A stretch of 64,000 nt of DNA from Dasypus novemcinctus (Eukaryota; Chordata; Mammalia; Cingulata; Dasypodidae): NCBI RefSeq assembly GCF_030445035.2, contig NC_080701.1, positions 20,180,798-20,244,797 on the forward strand, read 5' to 3'. Positions 44,600 to 56,354 of the stretch are shown in pieces (the first letter of the stretch is position 1; the number at the start of each line of letters is the position of its first letter). Position numbers and translations under genes: made by a program. The notes beneath the pieces are model-generated. The model searched no databases. It had not been told where the DNA came from and saw only the letters and a list, made by a program, of their open reading frames with translations.

Positions 44600-44825
44600 T
44601 GTATGCAACTGTGTGCTTAGATAGCCTCCAAAATACTCCAGAAACTGATGGCAGTGGCTACCACTGGATAGCGGAAACAGATGATTGAAGGATAAGGATG
44701 GGAGCGATTTCCTTCTTCACTGTATAGTTCTTCATACCATCTTATTTTTAAATCACTTGGATTGGATGTATTGCCTATTAAATATAAATGCATTTTCAAT
44801 TAAAATATATATATAATGATATCAT
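44600..44825 (+). repeat. Possible L1M-type 3' tail fragment
   Basis: GTGGCTACCACTGGATAGCGG, then an AT-rich end with AATATAAATGCATTTTC and a TATATATA run, resembles the 3' end of old L1M copies. Confidence 0.4.
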
Positions 44826-44929
44826 TGGCTTCCATTTAGCCTTGAGGTTGACTCTTTGTCTACTGCCAATGGGTCGCCTCAGTTCTTCATCTTCAACACC
44901 ATGTTGACAGCTCCAGATCCCATCCTGTG

Positions 44930-45140
44930 CTAAGGAGCCCCACACACCAAATCACTCAACCTTCACATCAACCCGGGATCTAGGAGCTGTTACCATCCCC
45001 ATGTCAGAGATTAGAAAACTGAGGAGCCCAAAGGCAAGATACTAACCCAAGGCCCTATAGCTAGTAAGTGGCAGAATAAGGATCCTGCCAGGTGCATCTT
45101 GTTCCTAAAGCTACACTCTAGACCATTAGATTTCACTGCC
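44930..45140 (-). repeat. MIR relic
   Basis: Antisense MIR: CAACCCGGGATCTAGGAGC, ATGTCAGAGATTAGAAAACTG and CCCTATAGCTAGTAAGTGGC. Confidence 0.8.
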
Positions 45141-46139
45141 CCAATGCCTCCTCCCCCCACCAAGCCAGTTTGTGCAGGTTCTGGCCCCTCAAAATAGACC
45201 AAGATTCTAGGAAAAGAGCCTGGATCATCTTTCTTTATAGTCTCTATTCCACCCTACCCAAAAAAAAAATGTTAATAGCATTCCTAGCCCTGGGCAAGAA
45301 TGAGCACTTGTTAAATATTTGCTTAAGTGAATTACATTAAACTCAGTGCCTTAATAGGCTACAGCCTTCATCATCATCATCACCACAGGCAAATATTTCA
45401 CGAAGCACCTATACCATGCTAGGTTCTAGAGAAGATCTATAAGTCGTGGCAGAGCTAGAAAGAGCCTCTGGATAAAACTTCAGGGAAAGGAGCAGGGATA
45501 GAAATCTACTGAACATTGCTGGAAATTTTTGCTGATCTGCCTTTTCTTCCTTCCCATCCCACACACACCCAAGTATGCTAACATGAAATATGCTCGGTTC
45601 AGATAAGACGGTCGAGCCATAAATCTATCACGTTGGGGCAAGAGGTTTAATTTAGCAATTTCAGAGTTGCTTTTGCACAGCAATTATCAACTCAAGGAGG
45701 AAAACAACTCAACTTGCCCATCGCCCCTACCTGGAGGCTCTGGCTGCGATACCTGTAGAAAGAGAGCCAGCTGGGTTGGTGAGCTGCCTTTCAGGTTTGA
45801 CATCTCCAGGCCTTGCCAAGATCAGGGCTGGCCCTGGGGCGAGGCGAGATGCTTCCAGACAGAACTGGGTGTCGAGGCCCTCATCATAGGAGAGGGAGTG
45901 TGGTGTGGCTATCAGAAAGCCCCCCAAAAGCAAGGAATTCTCCACCCACTTGGCCCTTGGGAGGAAGAGATCGCCCAGGCCTACAAATTTCCAGGCAGCC
46001 GTGGGCCAGAAGCACTTTGTCCCTGGTGCTTCCTCAGAGAAAGGGGATCCTATCCAGAGGGTTCCAGATAACAGAATCAGAAAGTCATCGCCATGGGAGC
46101 CAGCCCATGCCTGGAACCATAGCGTTTACAAAAGATCTC
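45141..46139. other. Unique DNA with a candidate conserved block
   Basis: 45575-45700 is repeat-free and AT-rich (AACATGAAATATGCTCGG, GGTTTAATTTAGCAATTTC) and might be a conserved noncoding element. The rest is GC-rich. Frames at 45667-46071 and 45813-46229 overlap in different phases without domains. Confidence 0.3.
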
Positions 46140-46275
46140 CTCTCCATTACGTCATTGGCTATGACTTCACTTCACAACAATCCTATGAGGTCAGCAGGGC
46201 CAGTGTTATACCCCTGTTTTTTCAGGTGAGACACAATAAGATGAAGTGACTTGTCTAAGATCACATGTTGGGTTG
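46140..46275 (-). repeat. MIR relic
   Basis: Antisense MIR: CACAACAATCCTATGAGG, then GACACAATAAGATGAAGTGA and CTAAGATCACATG. Confidence 0.7.
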
Positions 46276-47684
46276 AATCATCTAAAATTGCCAATAAAGA
46301 TGGGAAACCATGGGTCATCTGCCTGTGGACTCAGAGGGCAAAGGGAGGGAGAGGAGCCCAGGACTCACGCCTTTTGGCCTGGCAAAGCGCCAAGGGGAGC
46401 TGGTGCCAGGCTGTCAAGGTCAGAACAACATGCGGTCAGCAAATCCAGAGGTCGCCCTGTGGACTGGGGGAGGATGAGAGCAGTAGCCCCGTCTTGGTCC
46501 TCCTTTATCCTCTGCTGCCCTCTGTGCTTGGGGACCACCAAGGACAGTGGATCAGCCTCAGCAAACCCTCGAATGACACCCAAGCAAGGAGGCCATGCCA
46601 CCTGCCATCCCCTTCCCCCCACGCAGGTAACCTCCCTTCTCACGGCTTGGAGCGCCATCTCCTCCTTGGCATGGCCATCTCTGCCCTGACTTTGTCCCCA
46701 GGCTCCAGGCCCCTCCTCTAAGGCCAGCAGGACATTCGTTCGCAGCTGCCTTGCCTCGTTGCTTGCCATCGAAATTCAGAGGTATTCTAGTAGGGCCCCA
46801 CTTCCTCTCCACTTATCTCCTCTCTCTCTTCCTGAGCTCCAGACTTCAGATCATCTCGAAATCCCCCCAGCCTCGTTGCATTTCCAGCCAGTACAAGCCC
46901 TGTCAATTATTTTCTCACTGTTAAATCTTATCTCAGGCTACTAAAGATTCAAGATGACCTACAAAAAGTAAATCGTTTTTCACTCGTCGGGCAAAAGCAG
47001 AGAGGGCCTCTTCCTCTCCTTTGCCGGCCTTCAGGCAGAGCCTTCAGCCCTCCGAGGCTGGCATGGTGGCCTTTTCCCTTGCCATCCTGCTATAGCAGAG
47101 TGCCTGGCACCCACCAGGGGCTCAGGAAACCGTCCCTGCGGCAGGCATTTGGAATTTAGCGTTCTTAATGCTCGTCTGCCTTCTCGTGTTCTCCAACTAT
47201 GGAAAAAGAATCCAGAAAACAAACAGCAGGGGCAGGTGTTTTGCTGAGAGTTTCCACTGGGGCTGTCTGGCTACTTTCCACTTTTAAACCAGTCCGACTC
47301 CATCCATCCACCCAACCTTCCTCCCAGACAGCTCCTGGACAAACACGCTCTGAAGTATGGGCACAGACAACTCCATCCAAGCAGTTTAATTCCAGAAGTA
47401 GCGCCCAGCCCTGACTGTCCTGCAGGGTAGGGCACTAGCCTGAATTCAGGGGAGACGACTCCTGCGCCCCCGCTGGGAAAATGCTGCCTCTCTTCTCACC
47501 AGTGCTAGAAAATCTAGGCACAGGGAACAAAGCCCAGCCTTAAACAACTGGGAGAATGCATCTGAGAGACTAAATAAGACTTAAATTCAGACTAAGCTGT
47601 AAATGACTTCTAGCATGAGAGCTAATTGATGAGGACTCCAGGAGGGAGGGATCAAGCTAGAGAAGGAGCCTAGTCCCATCAGCC
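46276..47684. other. Unique noncoding DNA
   Basis: The GC-rich part (46300-46850) has overlapping open frames without domains. The AT-rich block at 46880-47000 (GTCAATTATTTTCTCACTG, AAAGTAAATCG) could be conserved noncoding sequence. No gene recognised. Confidence 0.3.
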
Positions 47685-47820
47685 TATAATCCATGCCGTG
47701 ACTTCAGGAAAGTTGTTCTACCTCTTTGAGCTCAAATTTACAAATCTAGAAAACGGGGCAATTCAGCTAGATTATCGCTAAGGTCCTTTCAAGATCTGAC
47801 AAACTGTGATTCAATTATTT
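47685..47820 (+). repeat. MIR relic
   Basis: Sense MIR: CGTGACTTCAGGAAAGTTGT, TCTAGAAAACGGGGCAATTC and AAGGTCCTTTCAAGATCTG. Confidence 0.7.
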
Positions 47821-48164
47821 CACGGTTTTGTCTCCAGCCTGTTTTGTCATATATTCTCAGCTTAGCACGATACACACAGAGTTGTGCCTCTAACGACAAT
47901 TTACCACGAATATGCCTAAAAATTCTCATGGTGCAGACCATGAGTCGAACAAGGCCTCCCAAGCACAATTAGAAACCAGGGTCATCATAACAGTGAGAGA
48001 GATCAAAAGAAACAGAAGACTGAATTTCTGTAGACTCGCCATCCTCTGGGATAACAAGACTCGAGGGTCATCTCGACATGAAATAAAACCCTGCAATGGA
48101 CACAGGAAATGATCATTTCCCCCAGATCCGGAGAGTGAGTTCTCATTAACCATGCTCTTTGGTC
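47821..48164. other. Repeat-free, AT-moderate sequence
   Basis: May include a conserved noncoding block (47830-47960), judged from composition only. No coding frame is credible. Confidence 0.3.
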
Positions 48165-48330
48165 TCCATTGTCAAATTTGATCCTCTCTAAAGCTCTGCA
48201 AAAACAGGGCAAGAATTATTCTCCCCATTTCGTAGATTTCGAAACGGAGTCACAGACCGAGGCATGGCGGCAAGTAAGTGGCAGGCAGGACTCAGGCTCA
48301 GAACGAGTGACCCTCACTTTAGCTCACCCC
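48165..48330 (-). repeat. MIR relic
   Basis: Antisense MIR: TTTGATCCTCTCTAAAGCTC, CCCCATTTCGTAGATTTCG, then AAGTAAGTGGCAGGCAGGAC. Confidence 0.78.
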
Positions 48331-49135
48331 ACCACGCCTCTGCCACCTTCTTTTTCTTTTTTTGACTTTTCACCTCTGGCTCCAGGCTCCAATGTGAGCT
48401 TGTACAAGGCAGAGGGAGATAAATCCTGGAAACGTGAGCAGCAAAGGCCGCTGGTATGCCCACCCTCGGCTCCGCGCCCTCTCCACCCTCATTGCCAGGG
48501 ACCATCCCACCGGCTCCTTGTTTTCACTGCTCCCTCCCTGCAGCCGCCAAGGCCAACTGAGCCCCCCACCCCACCCCCCTGCCGCTCGATGGCTAGCTCG
48601 CCCCCTCCCTACGCGTGGGGTCTTGCCAAGGCCAGGGTTACCCTGAATCATTGCAGCACAGGGCACTTCTCCTCGTGCCTCATCAAGAAAGTGGGACAGA
48701 GGTAGGAGCAAACCCAGCCAGAAGAGAGGGAGTGGAAAGAAAGAAGATGAAAGGGGGAGAGAGAGAGGGAGACAGCTCTGGTAATAGGGTAATTGCCCTG
48801 TTTGGGATTACAATCTGCCAGCATTTCACTAAACTTTCCTGACTTCTGATGACATGTTCATAAGGCGGATACCTCACTGTGTGCCTTAAACAGATGCCCC
48901 AGCCTCCTGGTGCAGGGACGTAACCCCCACAGCCCAAAGGAGAGAAAAAGAGAAAGGTGTGGGGCAGAGGGGCCCAAGAAGGTGGAAGAACTGGTTATTT
49001 CTGCTGTCAAAATGGCCCCAGCCACAAATCACCATTCACAACCCTGCCATCTATCAAAGCAAGGGCCGGGTTGCCAAGGCCTTTGAAGTGGCAGCACCTA
49101 TAATTTCCCACCTATAAAAGGTCCCTTTGTGCATA
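48331..49135. other. Unique noncoding DNA
   Basis: C-rich 48440-48620, then a GA-rich run near 48720-48775. The frame at 48169-48705 begins inside the MIR and is not credible. Confidence 0.35.
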
Positions 49136-49480
49136 TGTCATGCTGGAAACTGACAGCAGCGAGACACCGAGGCGGAGTTGGTAACTTCCCCACGCCCAGC
49201 CCAACTGCAGAGCCCCGAAGGCCCCGGCTCCCTCACCTGGGATGGCCCGGGGGCGGGCAGCGACTCACCAACTCACCCGCGCAGGTGTGGCAGGCAGAGG
49301 GCTTGCTGGGGCCGCCCCCTGGCAGCAGGGCTGCGAGGCCAGGCGGGGGAGTGCCAGGGCCCCCGGAGCGACCAGCCCCCCCACGGCGACACCTTCCAGT
49401 CTTCCCCTGAGAAGGAGCCCCGGTGCACCTGAGGCTGGGCGCCGTGCCTGCCCCGCAAGGGCTGACCTTGATCTCAAGGT
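49136..49480. other. GC-rich, CpG-containing island-like segment
   Basis: High G+C with frequent CpG and overlapping open frames on both strands. No start-site motif, exon or protein domain could be supported. It could be a CpG island of an unseen transcript. Confidence 0.35.
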
Positions 49481-49671
49481 CCATCATCCACCAAAGGGCA
49501 TGTCATTGCAGGGCCCAACCCCGGACATGACTAGATGGGCTCTGGACTGTGATCACAGACTCTGCGTCTTTCCCCAGCTCCCCGAGAAGCGATTTTCATG
49601 CACATAAAAGTCAGAGAAGCACGAACCCCGGGTGCCTTCTGCCAGGCTGGGATTCTGGGTGCTATGGAAGG
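49481..49671. other. Unique DNA
   Basis: Nothing recognised between the GC-rich segment and the MLT1-like LTR. Confidence 0.35.
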
Positions 49672-50085
49672 TGCAGTGGCATGGGTGGAATTGTGCCCCC
49701 CAAAAAAGACAGGTTCAAATCCTAACCCCAGGACCTGTTATTATTTGGAAGTGGCGTCACGCTGGTCTAGGGTGGGCCCTAATCCAAAGCCTGGCATCTT
49801 TGTAAGAAGGGAGAGGACACACAGGTAGACAGAGGGACGAAGGCCGTGAGAAGATGGAAGCAGACGCCGGAGTGACGCCGTCGCGAGCCGAGGAACGCCG
49901 GGGATTGGCGGCCGGCGCCGTCTGGAAGAGGCAAGGAAGGTTTCTCCCAGAATCCCCAGAGGGGCCCAGCCCTGTAGGCATCTGGATTTCAGACTTCTAG
50001 GCTTCCGGTGGAAGGATAAGTGTCTGTTATTTCAAGCCACCACCTCCGTGGTCATTTGTTCCAGCAGCCTTTGTCACTGCTGGGA
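49672..50085 (+). mobile_element. MLT1-like LTR
   Basis: Visible blocks: GGTGGAATTGTGCCCCCCAA, CAAATCCTAACCCCAGGACC, GGTGGGCCCTAATCCAAAGC, GAAGGCCGTGAGAAGATGG and TTATTTCAAGCCACCACC. It follows the MLT1/MaLR layout. A CpG-dense patch (49860-49925) is unusual for an old LTR. Confidence 0.8.
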
Positions 50086-50279
50086 GCACCTAAAACTCAG
50101 GCCCAGACATGCCCTGGGCAGAGGGAGAGCACCACTAAAGCCACCCAATCTGCTGGCAGCATCTGAGACGCCCATTTCCTGATGCCTGGGATAAATCTTC
50201 TTCTGAAATAATTGAACCCAGCCCTCTAATCCCCGCTTCCCTTGTGGGTGATTTGTCCCTAGATTAAAAACAGACCCAC
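50086..50279. other. Unique DNA
   Basis: No feature recognised. Confidence 0.35.
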
Positions 50280-50450
50280 TGGTTTTTTTTTATTATTATT
50301 ATTGTTATTAAAATAATGAAAGTGCTCTAATCATGATCAAAGAAATATATGCACAAATCTGTGATCGTGCCAAATGCCATTGACTACTCCCTTTGGATGA
50401 ATTGTATGTTTTATTAATATGTGTCAATAAAATTGATTTGTTTAAAAAAA
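50280..50450. promoter_or_regulatory. Candidate conserved noncoding element
   Basis: AT-rich block with AATCATGATCAAAGAAAT (TCF/LEF-like ATCAAAG) near 50328, CCTTTGGATGAATTGTATG near 50390 and CAATAAAATTGATTTG near 50425. It is flanked by GC-richer DNA. The inference is from composition. Confidence 0.3.
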
Positions 50451-50594
50451 AATAGAACGCATGGAAATGGGGGGAGGGGGAACTAACACAGAACACCCAC
50501 ATCCTACGCAAGTGGGAAAAATCCTCCTCGGTTCTGCTCCCCGAGGGAGATCCATTTGAATGTGGCTTAGACCTGGAATCCCAAGGTGTCACTA

Positions 50595-50760
50595 GAAACG
50601 AGCGTTTATTGAGCACATACTATAGCCCCAGCACAACTCTAAGCACCGACCTCATTTAATCTGAGGACGCTGTTAGGTCATTTGCCCAAGGTCACCTGCT
50701 AGCAAGTGCCCAAGCCTGGCCTGGAACTTGAGTCTTTGCAACCTCCAAGGCCTCTCATCC
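50595..50760 (-). repeat. MIR relic
   Basis: Antisense MIR/L2 boundary text: TTTATTGAGCACATACTATAG, CTCATTTAATCTGAGGACGC, TTGCCCAAGGTCACCTGCTA. Confidence 0.72.
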
Positions 50761-50879
50761 CCACCCCGTGCTTTTCTGCCACAAGCCTCCCCGCACACAC
50801 AGATGCGGAACCGTCAGCCTTTGAGCCGCTGCCGCCACCTTTGAGCGCCCGCGGAGCTGCGAGGAGTGAAGGATCAGAC

Positions 50880-51055
50880 TTCGTCATCGTCTGAGGGATT
50901 TAAAGCTCCTTTAATCCGGGGGGCATTGTTCCGAAATTGTGGCTGTATATTTTTATGTGCTTTATGTAAGCGCATACGTGGTTTATCGACAGGGTTTGCG
51001 TGCATTTGTTTTCTACATACATCAGCTCAGGCTTCAGTTCCTGAGAAGGATCCTG
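50880..51055. promoter_or_regulatory. Candidate conserved noncoding element
   Basis: Repeat-free block with CCTTTAATCCGG near 50907 (TAATCC core), TTTTTATGTGCTTTATGTAAG near 50949 and TGCATTTGTTTTC near 51000. No credible coding frame. Confidence 0.27.
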
Positions 51056-51730
51056 TGGCCCCAGAGTCTCTATGGCTCTTCCTTCTACTACTAGTCGTTC
51101 CCCTCACTGGGTCTGTTTCCTGGTGAGTAAAAGGGGGAGTCGGGTGCGGTGACTTCTGCCAGCATTTCTGATTCTTAGGGAAGCCCCGAAAGAGGGACGA
51201 AAATGGCCACTTTGCCTGAGTCTCCCCCACCCCCCACCCCCATCCTTGAAAGCTTAAAAAAATCAGTTTCCAAGCCTGTTTGTCCTGAAGCAAACAGAGA
51301 TGCTTGCGGCTCCTAGAGAAACTTCCGTGGCTTCGTGCCCCCTTCTCGGAGGGCCTGGCAATGTCCCGGGAGCCCACCGCCACGTAGGGAAGCCAGCTGC
51401 TGGGGAGGGGCCCCCGCCAGCCCCCCCACTCCTGGCTGCGGAGCTGCTTCACAGATCCTCTTTGGCTACGTTTCATTTTCGCTCCCAGCCTTGGGTTTTT
51501 TATGAGCGTCGGTCCCACAGTCCCCAACACGTCTGCAAAAACCCATAGTTACCGGCTCCGTGAACTCTGCAGAGGGGAGAGGAGGGGTTTTCTGAAGTTC
51601 AGGAGTGCCTGGCCGGGTGCTTCCAAGTCCGAAAGCTGATTCTCGACGCCACGGCGCTCCGCTGGGCTATGGGAGCTGGGAAAGTGGTTTCGTGGTCGGG
51701 CTGCGTGGCTGCACAAGGGCTTCGTTGCGG
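51056..51730. other. Unique noncoding DNA
   Basis: The 167-codon - strand frame (51027-51530) has no domain. Nothing else recognised. Confidence 0.35.
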
Positions 51731-51744
51731 CCTCAGTTTCCCTT

Positions 51745-52146
51745 TTTTTTTAATTTATTTCTTTCCCCATCCCCTCCACCCCCGATTGTCTGCTCTCTGT
51801 GTCCATTCACTGTGTGTTCTTCTGTGTCCGCTTGTGTTCTTGTCAGCAGCACCAGGAATCTGTGTCTCTTGGTTGCATCATCTTGCTGCATCAACTCTCC
51901 GTGTGTGGGGGGCCACTCCTGGGCAGGCTGCACTTTCTTTTGCGCTGGGCGGCTCTCCTTATGGGGCGCAATCCTTGCATGTGGGGCTCCCCTATGCGGG
52001 GGACACCTCTGAGTGACACGGCACTCCTTGCACGCATCAGCACTGTGTATGGGCCAGCTCCACACAGGTCAAGGAGGCCCGGGGTTTGAACCCTGGACCC
52101 CCCATGTGGTAGGTGGACGCTCTATCCGTTGAGCCAACCCCACTCC
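51745..52146 (-). mobile_element. DAS SINE, long form, inverted
   Basis: Full-length, read on the - strand, with a perfect 14-bp target-site duplication (CCTCAGTTTCCCTT at 51731-51744 and 52147-52160). The B box reads GGTTTGAACCC on the + strand. It forms an inverted pair with the copy at 52752-53204. Confidence 0.95.
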
Positions 52147-52160
52147 CCTCAGTTTCCCTT

Positions 52161-52735
52161 CTGTCCCCTGTACCCTTGTCGGTCTTTCCCGGGGTCTGCT
52201 TTCTCTCCCCCACCACAAGCCTCCAGGAGCAGCTCCTGGCGAGGGCCTGGCCCAGCAGTGGCTCTTCCAGGACAGCTTTTTGGCAGAAGCGGGGGGTGGG
52301 TGGAGTGGAGCAAGTTGTTTCCCTTTGAGGCCCTCAGGGCTGTCAAGCCTCTTCAGCTGCCCCTGGAGCCTGGCGGTCACGGAGAGAGATTTACGACCTG
52401 GGCAGCTTTGATCCAGGCCTCTGACAAATATCAGGAACAGCCAGTCCCGAAGCGCCAGAGGAGAAGGCTCCTGGGTTGGAAAGGGCCGAGGAGGGGGCTC
52501 CGGGAGAGGCTGGGCCTCCTTGTCAGTCAGGGCCCCAGGGACACGCTTATCCTTCAGGGAGAGGGACGAGGAGGGCCTGGGAGCAGAAGCAGCCCCTCCC
52601 AGAGAGCAGCCAAGGCCCGGCGGCCATTTAAAGGGCTGGCGGGGCAGAGGACACAGGCCCAGGCCTCTAGAATCCCAAGACTCTCGCTCACCTGTTCGTC
52701 CAAACACCATGAGCTGTTTCTCCAAACCATAGGCT
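52161..52735. other. Unique DNA between two oppositely oriented SINEs
   Basis: GC-rich, with open frames on both strands, one of which (52069-53103, - strand, 344 codons) joins SINE sequence with this unique segment. It has no domain and is treated as chance. Confidence 0.35.
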
Positions 52736-52751
52736 AAGATAGCCCAGAAAG

Positions 52752-53204
52752 GGAAGCGGACTTTGGCCCAGTGGTGAGGGCGTCCATCTACCACATGGGA
52801 GTTCCGCGGTTCAAACCCCGGGCCTCCTTGACCCGTGTGCAGCTGGCCCATGTACAGCGCAGATGCGCGCAAGGAGTGCTGTGCCATGCAGGGGTGTCCC
52901 CAGCGTAGGGGAGCCCCACGCGCAAGGAGTGCGCCCTGTAAGGAGAGCCACCCAGCGCGAAAGAAAGTGCAGCCTGCCCAGGAATGGTGCCCCACACACA
53001 GAGAGCTGACACAGCAAGATGACACAACAAAAAGAAACACAGATTCCCGGTGCCCCTGACAACAACAGAAGCAGACAAAGAAGAACACGCAGCAAATAGA
53101 CACAGAGAACAGACAACCAAGGGGCAGAGGGTAGAAGGGGACAGAAATAAAAAGTAAATCTTAAAAAAAAAAAGATAGTTCATTTAAAGAAAAAAAAAAA
53201 AAAA
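52752..53204 (+). mobile_element. DAS SINE, long form
   Basis: Full-length with diverged target-site duplications (52736-52751 and 53205-53220, three differences). The tail is broken by GATAGTTCATTTAAAG between two A runs, suggesting tail expansion and mutation. Head boxes are intact. Confidence 0.9.
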
Positions 53205-53220
53205 AAGATAGTCTGGAAAG

Positions 53221-54859
53221 ACAGAAAGAACCAGACAAGACGCGAGCTGGGACAGGAAGTTTCGCCTGGCCCGTGGGAATCGCTGCTCCCTCTTCTGTTA
53301 TTGATGTTATCAGCCACGATGGGTCTGATTACGCGCCATCCCTGCCTCCTTTCACAAAAGACAAAGCCCTGCGGTCGGGAAGCCTTCCAGAATTTTCCAC
53401 GTGGCCCCGTGGACCTCCGGGAAAGCCACACGCTCTCCTCTCCGTCCCCAGCATGGCTGATTGAAAAGATCCCCCGGGAACAAAGCTAGGCCCAGGGGGC
53501 CAGAGGAGCCCGATGGCTTTCTCTGGACACTTGGTGGCCTCAAGTTGAACGTCTCAGACTCCAGGGGCCGCCGCCCTCCTCGTGAAGCGGCCTCTGCCCA
53601 CGTGGTGCTCCGACCAGCCCAGGAAGCCCCAGGGGGCCCTGCGCGAAGCCAGCGCAAGCGGCAGGGCCTCTGCCCCCGTGGGGCCTGGGGTAGCGCAGAT
53701 GTCAGCAGACACACACCCCAGCGGACGTCCTGCTCAGCTCGAAGCCCTTCATCGTGCCCGACAGACAAGTCTGCGGCCCGGGCACGCGGGAATAAATACC
53801 TATTTGCTGAGTCCCACGTCGGGCCTGAGGACCCGGGCCTGTCTCCCGGGGTCATCTTGAGAAATAGCTGATGTCAGACGAGGAGCGTGTGAGCAGCTGT
53901 TCTCCATTTGCACTCAACAAGAGGAAAGGGCCTTACATGACAGCAGGAAGGATTAAGGTTGAACATTAAGAGCAGCCTCCTGGCGAGGAGGGTTGGGAAA
54001 CACTGTCATGTGTGACCAAGGGACTGCTGGCGAAATTCCGTTTTCAGTGAGACGGTGAAGAGGGAAGTGGTTGATTATATTAGGAACCTCACCAGGTCAT
54101 CAGGTCCGTCCTCCCAAAGGCGAGGGCTTGGGCTAAAGCCCCACCAAGCCAGCGCTTTCTGGACACGATTCCTTATAGTCCAAAAGGCAGTGCAGATGAA
54201 AAACTCCCCTACTCAGAGAGCTACCGGCAAGACGGGCTGTGGGCCTCCTTAGGTTTCTCGCTGGCAGTGGGTTGCTGTCACACCAGGAGGGGAACACAGG
54301 GTGATTTCCAAACCCTCTCAAGACCAAGACAGCGACTTGCCAGCCGGCAGCGGCGACACACCCGGGGATTGAAGCTCCTTCCCGGAGGAGGCTCGGCGGC
54401 TGGCCTTCCTCTGCTGGGACAGCTGACCCAACCCAGACCCTGCAATGTGGCCGCCACTCGTCCTTCCTGACCACGCCGGCCGGTCCGGATGCCACCGCCT
54501 CTGCCACGTCCCAGGGCCTGTGTCCCCATTTCGGTGACATTCCACGAGCCTGGGGATTGGCAGCACCCCCTCCCCATTCGCCAGGTCCTGGGGTGCCGTG
54601 GGGGGACCACAGACATCCCGGTGGTCCCTCACCTGCCCGGGGATTCTCTAGAAGGGTGCGTCCCCTCCACCTGTGACCCAGGAGATGACCCCGTAACCAC
54701 AGCCTTCGGTGGCACGGTGGGCCTGTAGACAGGGCTCTTCCTGGGACCTGCTCCCCCTAGGACACTTATTTTGCTTTTGACCTGGCCAGACCCCTTCAGT
54801 CATGCTCAGAAGATAATGCAGCCAGACCTCCCGAAGCACCCCCAGATGGGACCCCAGCA
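53221..54859. other. GC-rich unique DNA
   Basis: GC-rich with CpGs at 53560-53830 and 54320-54720. Frames up to 167 codons overlap on both strands without domains. No repeat recognised. Confidence 0.35.
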
Positions 54860-55070
54860 GCACAGCAGTGGAGAGAACAGACTCTGCAGTCAGACATACC
54901 AGGCGGGAGCTGGCGAGCGAGTTCCTTATAGAGGCCTCAGTTTCCCCAACCATAAAATGAACACGAGTCCCCACTTCATAGGGTTATTCTGGGAATTAAA
55001 TGAGTTAATATTTGTAAAGCAGTGAGAACAGAGCCTGGCCCGTGGTTAGTCCAAATACATGTTATTAAAC
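54860..55070 (+). repeat. MIR relic
   Basis: Sense MIR: AGAACAGACTCTGCAGTCAG, CTCAGTTTCCCCAACCATAA, TAGGGTTATTCTGGGAATTA and AACAGAGCCTGGCCCGTGG in order. Confidence 0.85.
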
Positions 55071-56029
55071 AAAAGAAAATGCCTCTCCCTGCAAGTCCTA
55101 AAACCACAGAGCAGGGATCCGATGACGGGCTCAGGGAATCTCAAGGTCGGAAGGAGCCATCTCCCTCCAGCACGAGAGTCCTTATTCCCACAGCACAGGA
55201 GGATGAGCACAGCGCCCCTGGGATACCCCTAAGGACAGAGAGCTCACTACCTCGCAGTTAGCCCATCTCGGTGGTAAGCAGCTTTCGCTCCTTTTTCTTG
55301 ACCCTGAACGGGCAGCAGGCTTCCTGGAGCGTCCACCCACTGGCCTGAGACCTGACCCCCGGAGCCTGCTCCCTTCCCCCTGACAGCCAAGGCCGGCGTT
55401 CCCTTCTCATCCCAGATCTGGGCACCCTCTGCCGTGCACCGTGACTTATGGGCAGTTTCCACGCTGGCAGGTCATGCAAACCAGCCTGGCGCATTCTGCC
55501 CGGCTCCCCGTGCCCTTCTTCTCCTGAGCCCCTAGCCTGGCATTCCAGCACGCTCGGGGGTGTTGACAGCTCCCAGCGCAGCGCAGCCCCGAGCCAACTG
55601 GATGGTGCCCGGGGTCACAGGGAGCGTGTGGGCTGACGAGCCTCCAGTCACATGTCCTGGCCCGGGGCGGGCAGAGAACTTTCCAGGAGCCGCCTTCCCC
55701 AGGGGCAGGCTAGACCTCCTCCGCGGGGCTCCGAGAGGCACCGGGACGGCTGCCCCTTTCAGCGCTCGTCCCTCCGAGTTAGGCTCTGCCCGTTCCCTCC
55801 ACCCCTTCGTGCCGTGTCAAAACTGATGGGAGAGAGAACACCCTGGTGCCAACGGAACGGATGGTGTTGGAAGATGACAGGAGGGGGTGCCTCGGGAAAG
55901 AGTGGATTCTGGAAATTGGAGGAAAGCAAGGTAAAGAGGCTTCCATAACTCCCTCTACCTCTCAGCTTGCCTGCAACAACTGAAAGGAAGATAAATCATA
56001 TTTATTTTAAGACCTGCCCAGGGCTAGAC
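55071..56029. other. GC-rich unique DNA
   Basis: A weak MIR-like stretch may be present at 55130-55260. CpG-containing open frames at 55500-55950 lack domains. Confidence 0.35.
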
Positions 56030-56235
56030 ACAGCTGTCACCATTGACCTAAGTAAGGCTTTTCATCTCCATAGCAGTATGAGGAGGTAAATGCCATTGCC
56101 TCCATGCGCAACGAAGGAAAGCAGGGCTCAGAGAGGTTAAGCCACATGCCTAAAGTCACACAGCTGATGAGTGACAGAGCCAGAAATTAAACTCAGGTCT
56201 GGCTTAGTGCAAAGTCCAGGTACTTACTCTCCACT
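56030..56235 (-). repeat. MIR relic
   Basis: Antisense MIR: GCAGTATGAGGAGGTAAATG, GGGCTCAGAGAGGTTAAGCC, AAAGTCACACAGCTGATGAG. Confidence 0.85.
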
Positions 56236-56354
56236 GTGCAACCGGCCTACACTGCCTCTTTGATGTACCCATGTACATCAGGTTGTAAAAAAATTGTTTT
56301 AAAAAGCTTTATACACACAGATTTACAGACCCTAAGAGGACCCAGGGATCACAG

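Noticed and set aside
48169..48705. 178-codon + strand frame
   Set aside because: It begins within an antisense MIR and continues in C-rich DNA with Pro/Ser-rich reading. No family resemblance.
52069..53103. 344-codon - strand open frame
   Set aside because: It runs through an inverted and a direct DAS SINE and the unique DNA between them. The antisense of long-form DAS copies is often open for 100 or so codons, so this is a repeat artefact.
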